Of a stretch of 64,000 bases of DNA, positions 33,495 through 45,534 are shown one piece after another. Source of the DNA: Tepidicaulis sp002389665. Lineage in GTDB: Bacteria > Pseudomonadota > Alphaproteobacteria > Parvibaculales > Parvibaculaceae. The DNA is taken from positions 2,852,001-2,916,000 of the forward strand of contig NZ_OZ244942.1 of assembly GCF_965222285.1 (NCBI RefSeq). The letters are read 5' to 3'. Made by a program: the position numbers and the translations under genes. Numbering within the stretch: the stretch's first letter is position 1; each line of letters opens with the position of its first letter. Below the pieces are notes generated by a model, which was given only the letters and a program-made list of their open reading frames with translations, ran no database searches and was not told the DNA's origin.

Positions 33495-34742
33495 TCAGTG
33501 ACGGTGCAAAACCACCGGCAGATCCGAATAGCCCATCACGAAATTGGAGCGCACACGGGTCGGCTCGCCCACCACTTCAACCTGTTTGAAGCGCTTCATG
33601 ATCTCTTCCCACAGGATCTTGAGCTGCATTTCGCCCAGCCGGTTGCCCATGCAGCGGTGAATGCCGAAGCCGAAGGAGACGTGGTGGCGCGCGTTCGCCC
33701 GGTCCACGAGATACTCGTTCGGCCGCTCGATCACTTCATCGTCGCGGTTGCCGGAGATGTACCACATCACCACCTTGTCGCCCTTCTTGATGGTCTTGCC
33801 GCCAAGCTCCACATCCTCCAGCGCGTTGCGGCGCATATGGGCAAGCGGCGTCTGCCAGCGGATCGTCTCGGAGACCATGTTCGGAATGAGCGAGGGATCG
33901 GCGCGCAGCTTGTCGTACTGCTCGGGATATTTGTTCAGCGCATAGACGCTGCCCGACATGGAATTGCGCGTCGTGTCGTTGCCGCCCACGATCAGCAGGA
34001 TGAGATTGCCGAGGAATTCCATCGGCTCCATCTTCTGCATGGCCGGGTGATGCGCCATGAGCGAGATGAGATCGTTCTTCGGCTCCTGGTTCGCCCGCTC
34101 CTGCCAGAGCCGGCCGAAATATTCCAGGCAATGCTGCAATTCTTTCTGCCGCTCTTCGGCCGACAGCTCGCCGCCCACCGTGTCGCCATTGGTGGAAACG
34201 TCCGACCAATAGGTCAGAAGCCGCCGGTCCTCGAAGGGGAAGTCGAACAGCGTTGCCAGCATCTGCGTCGTCAGCTCGATCGAGACTTTATCGACCCAGT
34301 TGAAGCTCTCCCCTTCCGGCAGGCTGTCGAGAAGATTGCCGACACGCTGACGGATCAGCGGCTCGACCTCCTGAAGCTGCATGGGCGAGACGGCGGGCGT
34401 CACCGCCTTGCGCTGCACATCGTGTTTCGGCTGGTCCATGGCAATGAACATGGGCGGCTGAAACTCTTCGCTGTCGCCGATCACGATCGTGGGCTCGGAG
34501 GAAAATTCCTTGTGGTGCGTATCGACGAAAACGATGTCGTTAAACTTCGTGATCGACCAGTAAGGCCCGAACTCGCTGTCCTCGATGAAATGCACCGGGT
34601 CTTCCTTGCGCAGCCGCTCGAAATAGGCCCAGTGCTCCTGGCGCTCGAACAGACCGGCATCGGAAACATCCAGCTTCTCGATCGGTATGGAATAAGGATC
34701 GACGCTGTGATCCTGCGGAAAATCGCTTGCCGCTACGCTCAT
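33495..34742 (-). CDS. Cytochrome P450, CYP153 type (copy 2)
   Basis: This 415-residue paralogue of the gene at 32001 has the same blocks: GGNDTTRNSMSG, ETIRWQTPLAHMRR, and HVSFGFGIHRCMGNRLGEMQ. The N-terminal 40 residues and the loop after the C-helix differ most, as expected for copies with different substrate preferences. It lies downstream of the ferredoxin gene on the same strand (103-bp gap), so the pair is probably co-transcribed and the ferredoxin is the likely electron donor for both P450s. Confidence 0.93.
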   Translation of the reverse strand: MSVAASDFPQDHSVDPYSIPIEKLDVSDAGLFERQEHWAYFERLRKEDPVHFIEDSEFGPYWSITKFNDIVFVDTHHKEFSSEPTIVIGDSEEFQPPMFIAMDQPKHDVQRKAVTPAVSPMQLQEVEPLIRQRVGNLLDSLPEGESFNWVDKVSIELTTQMLATLFDFPFEDRRLLTYWSDVSTNGDTVGGELSAEERQKELQHCLEYFGRLWQERANQEPKNDLISLMAHHPAMQKMEPMEFLGNLILLIVGGNDTTRNSMSGSVYALNKYPEQYDKLRADPSLIPNMVSETIRWQTPLAHMRRNALEDVELGGKTIKKGDKVVMWYISGNRDDEVIERPNEYLVDRANARHHVSFGFGIHRCMGNRLGEMQLKILWEEIMKRFKQVEVVGEPTRVRSNFVMGYSDLPVVLHRH

Positions 34743-34845
34743 TCTTTCCTCCCGCGCCTTGCAGCGCTCCTCTTGGGTCCCCGGGGCCTCCGCCCCTTTT
34801 CGCGTGTTGCGTCTCTCAGTCTTGTGTCTCTTAGTGCTGGGCTTC

Positions 34846-35166
34846 TTAATGCTGAGCTTCCGGCATCCGCACGATCAGCCCGTCCAGTTCGGCGCTCATT
34901 TTGATCTGGCAGCCGAGCCGGCTGTTCTCTTCCACCTCCGCGGCGAAATCGAGCATGGATTCTTCCATCTCACTGCGCTCGCCCGTCTTGGCGAGCCAGG
35001 CCGGGTCGACATAGACATGACAGGTGGCGCAGGCGCAGCTGCCCCCGCAGTCCCCGTCAATACCCGGAATGGCATTGTTGATGGCCCCTTCCATCACCGA
35101 ATAGCCGTCCGCCACCTCCACTTCATGAGCCGTTCCATTGTGCTCGATATAAATCACCTTCGGCAA
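34846..35166 (-). CDS. [2Fe-2S] ferredoxin, P450 partner type
   Basis: This 106-residue ferredoxin has the cluster motif Cys-x5-Cys-x2-Cys (DGDCGGSCACATCHVYV) and the fourth ligand in RLGCQI, as in putidaredoxin-type proteins that pass electrons to P450s. The preferred start is TTG 35166, 6 nt after GAGGAGG; an ATG five codons upstream overlaps that Shine-Dalgarno. It begins with PKVIYIEHNG, the standard N-terminus. Co-located with two CYP153 genes; the reductase must be elsewhere. Confidence 0.92.
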   Translation of the reverse strand: MPKVIYIEHNGTAHEVEVADGYSVMEGAINNAIPGIDGDCGGSCACATCHVYVDPAWLAKTGERSEMEESMLDFAAEVEENSRLGCQIKMSAELDGLIVRMPEAQH

Positions 35167-35232
35167 AGCGTGCCTCCTCATCCCGTTCCGTTTGCATCCC
35201 TGCATACTCTCTGGCCCTTGAGGGCTCTTTTT

Positions 35233-35250
35233 GCGTAGTATTAATACGCA
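35233..35250. promoter_or_regulatory. Palindrome upstream of the ferredoxin gene
   Basis: GTATTAATAC (35238-35247) is a perfect palindrome, flanked by GCGTA and GC to give an extended GCGTA...TACGC symmetry. It lies 67-82 bp before the ferredoxin start in an AT-rich stretch suited to a promoter. Probable operator for the ferredoxin-P450 operon; the regulator is unknown. Confidence 0.4.
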
Positions 35251-35314
35251 CTTTCTGTATTTGAGGATATTTCGGGGGGGCTGTCAATAAGGACGGTTTC
35301 CCGCCCTCAAAACA

Positions 35315-35341
35315 AAAGCGGCCCCAAAAAGGAGCCGCTTT
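35315..35341 (-). terminator. Terminator of the dehydrogenase-thioesterase operon
   Basis: AAAGCGGC / GCCGCTTT stem, followed on the minus strand by a T-rich run (TTTTGTTTTG), 26 bp past the thioesterase stop. Confidence 0.8.
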
Positions 35342-35366
35342 ATCCGGGCCGGGCGGAAAGACGGTG

Positions 35367-35789
35367 CTAAGCCGCCGCCTTCCCTTTAGCGGAGACCTTG
35401 AAAGTCGCATTCGCCCGGGCACAAGGTTTGCCGTCCGCCGTAACGAAGCATTGCGCGAAATCGAGGCTTCGGCCCGGTTTCACGAAGCCCGTCTCCACCT
35501 CGATCCATTGGCCAAGCTCGGCGGAGCCGAGAAAGTCGACCGTCAGGGTGACGGTGACGAGGCCGCGTATGTCTTCATGATGCTTGGCGCAGGAAAGCCC
35601 CATCGCATTATCGGCAAGCGCACTCAAAAGCCCCCCATGCACGAAACCGCGCGAATTGGTATGCGCGGGCCCGGCGCGGAAGCCGATGATTACCGCTTTC
35701 TCGGTCTCCTTCGAATAAAGCGGCTCCCAGGGATCGGTAAGCGGGCTCTTGCGGAAATGCGGCGCGAAGCCTTCGGGTATATCGCTCAT
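35367..35789 (-). CDS. Hotdog-fold thioesterase (PaaI type)
   Basis: This 140-residue hotdog-fold enzyme has the PaaI-type helix motif NSRGFVHGGLLSALADNAMG and TVTLTVDFLGSAELG. It would hydrolyse an acyl-CoA or aryl-CoA thioester. ATG 35789 lies 8 bp after the stop of the dehydrogenase on the same strand, so the two are an operon. The frame is open upstream through the dehydrogenase 3' end, which is not coding in this frame. Confidence 0.85.
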   Translation of the reverse strand: MSDIPEGFAPHFRKSPLTDPWEPLYSKETEKAVIIGFRAGPAHTNSRGFVHGGLLSALADNAMGLSCAKHHEDIRGLVTVTLTVDFLGSAELGQWIEVETGFVKPGRSLDFAQCFVTADGKPCARANATFKVSAKGKAAA

Positions 35790-35796
35790 GATTGCC

Positions 35797-36837
35797 TCAC
35801 GCGTCATAGAGGGAAGGGCGGTGCGCGGCGCTGCGCATGGAAACATCCATCCAAGCCTCGGGCGCGGCATCGAAATCATAGACCTCGGTCGTGACAAGCT
35901 CCGGCCGGAAACCATGCGCCCGGCAGCATGTGAGCACATCCTCGAAAGCGGGGCGCAGATTGGGCCTGCCCGTCACATAGGTGATGCCCTTGTGATACAT
36001 CTCGCGCTGCGGCAGCGCCGTCATTTCGGAAAGCTGCATGCAGACGCTCGTGACGATCGCTTCAGGCTCGGCATAGCGGATGGCGGTAACCAGCATCTGC
36101 GCATCGCCCGAGGCATCGACGACGATGGAGTATCCCTCGGCAAGCGCATCCGGCTGCGTAATCACCCGCGCGCCGTATTTCGCCGCTTCCGCACCGCGGG
36201 CAGGATTCTCATCCCAATAATCCACCTGCCCTGCGCCCATCGCCTTGGCGATGCCGGCCGCATAAATCCCGATCACCGAGGCAAGACCGCCTGCCACAAG
36301 CACGCTGGCGCCCGGCCGGGCTTTAAGATGCGGGCCGACGGCACGCCAGGAATCGAGCGCCATATCCGCAACGCCGATGAGTTCGAGCGGGTCTGCGCCC
36401 GCAGGCAGCGGCACCATCATCGCGCCCGCATAAGGCACATAGACAAGATCGCCCGCCGAAGAGCCGAAGCCGCCTTCCCGGCCCATGCCAAAAGAAGCGC
36501 CGAAGGGCACGCTCTCACAGCGGCCCGTATAGCCGCGTTTGCAATTCGTGCAGATACCGCAAAAGATCTGCGCAGTGACGAAGACTTTCTGGCCTTCCCT
36601 AAAGCCTTTCACCTGATCGCCAAGCTCGACGATCTCGCCGATCATCTCATGCCCAATCGCCTCCCCCGGCGCCATCGGCACGAGCCCGTGCACGAAGCCG
36701 GCATCGAGATCGCAGCGCCCGAGCGCCAGAGGCCGGACAATCGCTCCCCCATCATGGGTAAGCCGGGCATCCGGCACCTCCCGCCATTCCACCTTGCCGT
36801 CCCCGGCAAAAACCAGCTGCCTCATCACTTGCTCCAT
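35797..36837 (-). CDS. Zinc-dependent alcohol dehydrogenase (MDR family)
   Basis: This 346-residue medium-chain dehydrogenase has a catalytic-zinc region (GRCDLDAGFVHG; GEAIGHEMIGEIVELG) and a structural-zinc loop with four cysteines (CGICTNCKRGYTGRC). It also has a Rossmann segment (VLVAGGLASVIGIYAAGIAKAMG) and an acidic strand end (YWDENPARG) consistent with NAD. The substrate is unknown; an alcohol from P450 chemistry is plausible. Starts at ATG 36837 or ATG 36825. It diverges from a TetR regulator across a 22-bp palindrome, which probably controls it. Confidence 0.88.
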   Translation of the reverse strand: MEQVMRQLVFAGDGKVEWREVPDARLTHDGGAIVRPLALGRCDLDAGFVHGLVPMAPGEAIGHEMIGEIVELGDQVKGFREGQKVFVTAQIFCGICTNCKRGYTGRCESVPFGASFGMGREGGFGSSAGDLVYVPYAGAMMVPLPAGADPLELIGVADMALDSWRAVGPHLKARPGASVLVAGGLASVIGIYAAGIAKAMGAGQVDYWDENPARGAEAAKYGARVITQPDALAEGYSIVVDASGDAQMLVTAIRYAEPEAIVTSVCMQLSEMTALPQREMYHKGITYVTGRPNLRPAFEDVLTCCRAHGFRPELVTTEVYDFDAAPEAWMDVSMRSAAHRPSLYDA

Positions 36838-36854
36838 ACGTTTTCAATATTGAT

Positions 36855-36876
36855 TTTTATAGACTAGTCTATAAAA
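36855..36876. promoter_or_regulatory. 22-bp perfect palindrome, likely TetR operator
   Basis: TTTTATAGACT followed directly by its reverse complement AGTCTATAAAA. It lies between the divergent dehydrogenase and TetR genes, 18 bp upstream of the dehydrogenase ATG. TAGACT/AGTCTA-type palindromes are used by LmrA/YxaF-like TetR proteins, the group the neighbouring regulator resembles. Confidence 0.75.
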
Positions 36877-36933
36877 TAAAAACCCGTCAAGCAGGCGCGA
36901 ACCTGCCCGGCAAAACACATGAAGAGAGGCTGC

Positions 36934-37503
36934 ATGACCACGCGCGCGAAACACCGCCCCGCCCTCATTGAAGCGGCTGCCCGTCTCTTTCGCCGGCAGG
37001 GATATGCGGCGACCGGCACGAACGAGATCCTGGCCGAAAGCGGCGCGCCGCGCGGCTCGCTCTATTACTACTTTCCCGAAGGTAAGGAGGAGATTGGCGC
37101 GGCCGCCCTCGAGGCGGCAGGCAAAACCGTTACCCGTACGCTCACCGCCCTTGCCGCCGAGACATCGTCACCGGCGGATTTCGTGCGCGCTTATCTCGAG
37201 CTTCTGGCAGGCTGGCTCGAACAGTCGGGTTACCGGGACGGCTGCCCCATATCGACCACGTTGCTGGAAACCGCGCCCGCATCTCAGAAGATTGCCGCAG
37301 CCGGGCAAAGCGCTTTCCGGCACTGGCAGGCCGTCATCGAAGAGGTGCTCACCCGGCACGGCTGGCCCGAAGCACGGCGCGCGGGCACGGCCAATCTCAT
37401 TTTGTCGGTGATCGAAGGCGCGCTCATTCTGGCCCGCGCAGCTCAATCCCCCGAACCGCTCAACGCCGCTGCAGAGGAACTCGCTCTTATTCTCGAACAC
37501 TAG
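36934..37503 (+). CDS. TetR-family repressor (LmrA/YxaF-like)
   Basis: This 189-residue protein has an N-terminal helix-turn-helix (LIEAAARLFRRQGYAATGTNEIL... GSLYYYFPEGKEEI). Its C-terminal domain has the GCPISTTLLETA motif seen in the YxaF/LmrA subgroup. ATG 36934 has GAGAGG upstream; an ATG five codons earlier lacks one. It is divergent from the zinc dehydrogenase-thioesterase operon and probably represses it through the palindrome at 36855-36876. The ligand is unknown. Confidence 0.9.
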   Translation: MTTRAKHRPALIEAAARLFRRQGYAATGTNEILAESGAPRGSLYYYFPEGKEEIGAAALEAAGKTVTRTLTALAAETSSPADFVRAYLELLAGWLEQSGYRDGCPISTTLLETAPASQKIAAAGQSAFRHWQAVIEEVLTRHGWPEARRAGTANLILSVIEGALILARAAQSPEPLNAAAEELALILEH

Positions 37504-37541
37504 CTTGCGTTGGAATATTGGCGGGACAACTGATGCATAAC

Positions 37542-37577
37542 AAAAACGCCGCCGGGGCGAACCCAGGCGGCGTTTTG
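37542..37577. terminator. Terminator between tetR and the rrn operon
   Basis: AAAACGCCGCC / GGCGGCGTTTT stem with A and T runs on both sides. It can end tetR transcription rightward and rrn transcription leftward. Confidence 0.85.
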
Positions 37578-37633
37578 ATAGTGTTTACATCGTCAGAAGG
37601 GATCATCTCACTCGCAGTGCTCTGCGCTTAGCA

Positions 37634-37751
37634 GACCTGGCGGCGACCTACTCTCCCACACCTTAAGATGCAGTACCATTGGCGCTGAGGGCTTTCACGG
37701 CCGAGTTCGGGATGGGATCGGGTGTAGTACCCTCGCTATAACCACCAAGTC
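37634..37751 (-). rRNA. rrf: 5S rRNA
   Basis: The minus strand reads GACTTGGTGG... CCCATCCCGAACTCGG ... GAGAGTAGGTCGCCGCCAGGTC; the paired ends define the limits. It is last in the rrn operon and no tRNA-fMet follows directly, unlike many alphaproteobacterial rrn operons. Confidence 0.95.
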
Positions 37752-37838
37752 GGCAAAGAGCAAAGCAGCTACGAGTTAATCAGAAAAATTCACTGTGTTC
37801 TTCTCGTCCGTGTGGGCCACGGACATAAGTAATGAGAG

Positions 37839-40576
<2,738 letters not shown>

Positions 40577-40813
40577 CTCTCATTACCAATGTCCGCGCAC
40601 AAAGCCGAAGCCCAATGCCCTGACACCGATAACGAGTATTCGGTCAGAGAATTTTTCTGATTGTTGAGATGTGTCCTTCTAAGTGATCCGTGCAGATCAC
40701 AGCGGACATATCCCTTCTTTACGATGTAAATGATCAATCGGCATCCGGACGGATACCGAAACTTTGTTCTCTCATGTGACAGCGGCACCAGGCCGAACGA
40801 TGTTGGAGAAGAT

Positions 40814-40889
40814 TGGTGGAGGCGGACGGGATCGAACCGACGACCTGAAGCTTGCAAAGCTACCGCTCTCCCAACTGAGCTACGCCCCC
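40814..40889 (-). tRNA. tRNA-Ala (TGC)
   Basis: 76 nt with encoded CCA; acceptor stem GGGGGCG / CGCCTCC, anticodon loop TTTGCAA. It stands between 16S and 23S after tRNA-Ile, the usual order. Confidence 0.97.
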
Positions 40890-40920
40890 TTCTATCTTGA
40901 CCAGAACCTGACCGCAAAGA

Positions 40921-40997
<77 letters not shown>

Positions 40998-41170
40998 CCA
41001 AATCGATACCAGGTCGATAAGCGTGCGCTCGTCACAAGAGAAAGAGAAACGAAGGCGGCGGTATCCCGCGTTGTATTGTCGAAACTGCGGTCCGGACGAA
41101 ATGTCCAGTACCCAGCTTCATGTCTATTGAAAAGCCGATAGAAATTCGCAGAGCGAAAATCTGAAGGCTA

Positions 41171-42679
<1,509 letters not shown>

Positions 42680-42886
42680 CTGATCCGACTGCTGCCCCGG
42701 TGGAAATACCGAGGCCGACGCAAAACACTCAAAATGTCTTTTGACCAAAAGGTCAAATGACAGGGTGTTTTAGAAACGTCAGACAGTCAGTGTCTTGTGC
42801 GTTCAAGCGTTTCTTCCGGTTGCCCGGAAGACGTTCCTGAACTCGCCAGGACCCGCCGTCCACGTTTCTCTTTCTCAAAACCACAA

Positions 42887-42898
42887 TGTCAAAGAGCA
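42887..42898 (-). promoter_or_regulatory. rrn leader boxA antitermination element
   Basis: The minus strand reads TGCTCTTTGACA, an exact boxA, about 220 nt downstream of the promoter start and 207 nt before 16S. NusB/NusE bind this element to prevent premature termination. The leader 42680-43116 contains no gene; a GACC-aaaa-GGTC hairpin lies near 42740-42760. Confidence 0.85.
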
Positions 42899-43116
42899 GG
42901 TGTGCTTTAAGCCGCAAGGCGTCCCAAAACACGTCAGCCTGTTTCCAGACCGAAGAAGCTGATTCACCTCATTAACTTAACGAGGCGGCCAGCCTTTGTA
43001 CGAAGCGTTGGATCTTCGATTTGGCCACAAAAACCGCTAAAACGCAAGACCTTGCGGAGTAGCTGTCTTTCCACCGGGAAGTGGAGCGCCGAAGCGCCGT
43101 GGCCCGGTGAGCGCGG

Positions 43117-43145
43117 TTTATATGGGGACTCTCCGGGGGTGTCAA
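43117..43145 (-). promoter_or_regulatory. rrn operon promoter
   Basis: TTGACA (43140-43145), exactly 17 bp, TATAAA (43117-43122) on the minus strand. A GC-rich discriminator (CCGCGC) follows, as in promoters under stringent control, and an A/T-rich stretch that could act as an UP element lies upstream (43150-43180). Bases 43146-43662 hold no other supported gene. Confidence 0.85.
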
Positions 43146-43662
43146 ACCCCTTTTTGAAGGATTTCTGAATTTTTTTGGCGGGACAAGTTAACCCATTGAA
43201 ATCTAAGAAAATATTCTTCGAAATCAGGTCGAAAAACTTCGGCCCGCCCGCCAGCCATCCCCGCGAAAACCAATTAAACCGGCTCCGAAATTGACTCAGT
43301 TTTCCGCCCGTGGCGGCACCTGCGGAGTAATTTTGGAGAAAATGCCTGCCGATTCACGGTTTATTGGACCTTTTATGACAAGCTCGGCTTACGCATTTGG
43401 AAAAAGCTCCGTATTTGGAAGGCTTTAGGGGACGGTCTTCCTGCGCAGTCGAACAAAAAGAGCTAACTTGCGGAAAACCGGGGGAAATATTGGCCTGAAT
43501 AATGCGTGGCCAATTGACACTTGTTCCATAGCGGGTCATCGTTCTGATCACCGTTATGGGGATAGCGGAACCGGTCGCTGTTTGCCTCGCGCGGACTTAT
43601 TGCGTGAAGCAGCCTATTTCTTAGGCAAAGCAGTCAGGCCACCTGGGGAATTGGGGGTATCT

Positions 43663-45417
43663 TTGTTCGATTCGGGGACCCGCGTGGACGATTCATCGAG
43701 AAACGGCAATGCCGCGTATTGGCGGGCGGCAGAAGACACCGTCTGGCCGCAACACACACCTAAATGGCAGCGCTCCCTTAAAGAGCGCCTTCATACCTTC
43801 AAAGAACGTCTTATGGCATCGGCCGGTTATCTGGCCGTGCCCGGCACGGCCTCTGCCGGCGAGCGCAGCCGCTATCTGAAGGCCGCCGCCGGCATGGCAG
43901 GCCTCTCGCTGGCCCTGCTCGGCATCGGGCTCGGCGCGCTGATCGCCCCTTACGCGACGAGCGAGCCGGCCATTCTCGCCGCCGATGCAACACCGAAGCT
44001 GCTGGTCGAGGATCTGCGCCCGCAGGAAGAAGGCAGCAACCAGGTTGCCGCCTCTTCCGGCAACGCATCCTCCGTTGCGCCCCTCACGCTGAAGCTCGAT
44101 GCGCCGGCACAAACCGCGCAGGCACAGCCCGAGGCGGCAAGCGGCACAGAGACAAGCGAAACGCAGACGGCAAGTACTCAGATCACGGACGAACTTCTCG
44201 GCGCCGATATGGCACCCGGCATGGCGGAGCCTGCAACGCCCGTAACGCCGGAACGCATTACCCGCACCGTTGCAGTCGGCCGCGGCGACACACTGATGGG
44301 CGTGCTCGTCGGCAAAGGCGCCGTGCGCGAGGACGCGCATATGGCGATCGCCGCCATGCGCTCTCATTACGATCCGCGCAAACTGCGCGCCGGTCAGGAA
44401 CTGGAGCTGACCTTCGAGGAATGGCCGCGCGAGGCGGACACAACCGCGAATGCTGATGAAGAAGCGCCCTCGAACACGCTGCTTTCCATGGCGATCAAGA
44501 CGGATGTGGACCGCCAGGTTGCCGTACACCGCATGGCGGACGGCACTTATAAGGGCGAAGAAATCGTCACGGAGCTGAAGACCGGTTTCGTGCAGGCCAA
44601 AGCCACGATCGATTCAAGCCTCTTCCTTGCCGCCAATGATGCGGGCATCCCCCCCGCCATCACGGTCGAATTGATCCGTATGTATTCCTACGACATCGAC
44701 TTCCAGCGCGAGATCCGCGTCGGCGACAGTTTCGAAGTGTTCTTCGCCCGCGACTATGACGAGAACGGCGTGGCGGTTCGGGAAGGCCAGGTTCTTTATG
44801 CCGCCATGACCGTCGGCGGCAAGAAGCGCCAGCTTTGGCGTTTCGATCCGGGCGACGGCAACTGGGACTATTTCGACCAGAACGGCCAGAGCATGAAGAA
44901 GTTCCTGATGAAGACGCCGATCGACGGCGCCCGCATCTCCTCGAATTTCGGCCGCCGCAAACACCCGATCCTGGGCTATACGAAACTTCATTCGGGTACG
45001 GACTTTGCCGCCCCGACGGGCACCCCCATCTATGCCGCCGGTGACGGCACGGTTGAGATGGCCCGCCGCTATGGCGGCTACGGCAACTATGTGCGCATCC
45101 GTCATGCCAATGGCTACAAGACAGCCTATGCCCATATGAACGGCTATGCCCGCGGCATCAAGGAAGGCCGCCGCGTGAAACAGGGCCAGGTGATCGGCTA
45201 TGTCGGCACCACGGGCCGCTCCACGGGCCCGCACCTTCACTATGAAGTTATGGTCAACGGCAAGAAAACCAATCCGCTGAAAATCCGTGTGCCGACCGGG
45301 CGCAAACTGGCGAAAGCGGAATTGAAGAAGTTCGCCGCCGCCCAGCAGGACATCAATTTGAAGATGGCCGCAGCGCCGGAGCTGACGAAAGTCGCCAAAG
45401 CCGACATTGCCGAATAA
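43663..45417 (+). CDS. M23-family murein endopeptidase with a LysM-like/OapA domain
   Basis: A membrane-anchored periplasmic peptidase that would cut peptidoglycan cross-links for cell growth or division. From TTG 43663 it has 584 residues: a cytosolic start, one membrane helix (GLSLALLGIGLGALIAPYA, about 85-105) and an Ala-rich linker. Next come a LysM/OapA-like repeat (VAVGRGDTLMGVLVGKGAV...LRAGQELEL, about 205-255) and a C-terminal M23 domain. M23 zinc ligands are in LHSGTDFAAP and the HLHYE motif, so it should be catalytically active. The frame is open to 43468, but those residues are not protein-like; TTG with GGGGG upstream is a choice, not proven. Confidence 0.88.
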   Translation: MFDSGTRVDDSSRNGNAAYWRAAEDTVWPQHTPKWQRSLKERLHTFKERLMASAGYLAVPGTASAGERSRYLKAAAGMAGLSLALLGIGLGALIAPYATSEPAILAADATPKLLVEDLRPQEEGSNQVAASSGNASSVAPLTLKLDAPAQTAQAQPEAASGTETSETQTASTQITDELLGADMAPGMAEPATPVTPERITRTVAVGRGDTLMGVLVGKGAVREDAHMAIAAMRSHYDPRKLRAGQELELTFEEWPREADTTANADEEAPSNTLLSMAIKTDVDRQVAVHRMADGTYKGEEIVTELKTGFVQAKATIDSSLFLAANDAGIPPAITVELIRMYSYDIDFQREIRVGDSFEVFFARDYDENGVAVREGQVLYAAMTVGGKKRQLWRFDPGDGNWDYFDQNGQSMKKFLMKTPIDGARISSNFGRRKHPILGYTKLHSGTDFAAPTGTPIYAAGDGTVEMARRYGGYGNYVRIRHANGYKTAYAHMNGYARGIKEGRRVKQGQVIGYVGTTGRSTGPHLHYEVMVNGKKTNPLKIRVPTGRKLAKAELKKFAAAQQDINLKMAAAPELTKVAKADIAE

Positions 45418-45434
45418 AGCGAATAAGCAGACAT

Positions 45435-45470
45435 GAAAAAGGCCGGAGATTTCTCCGGCCTTTTTGTTTT
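45435..45470 (+). terminator. Terminator of the M23 peptidase gene
   Basis: AAAAAGGCCGGAG-attt-CTCCGGCCTTTTTGTTTTT: strong stem plus T run 18 bp after the stop codon. Confidence 0.92.
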
Positions 45471-45486
45471 TAAGAGCGAACCAAAG

Positions 45487-45516
45487 AAAAGGCCGGGCGC
45501 GAGCCCGGCCTTCTTA
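45487..45516 (-). terminator. Terminator of clpB
   Basis: AAAAGGCCGGGC-gcga-GCCCGGCCTT stem in the convergent gap, with the T run on the minus strand; 19 bp past the clpB stop. Confidence 0.85.
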
Positions 45517-45534
45517 AGCACGTGTTTGGAAAGC

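Noticed and set aside
33498..34904. 468-codon plus-strand frame
   Set aside because: It is the shadow of P450 copy 2; composition and lack of a ribosome-binding site argue against coding.
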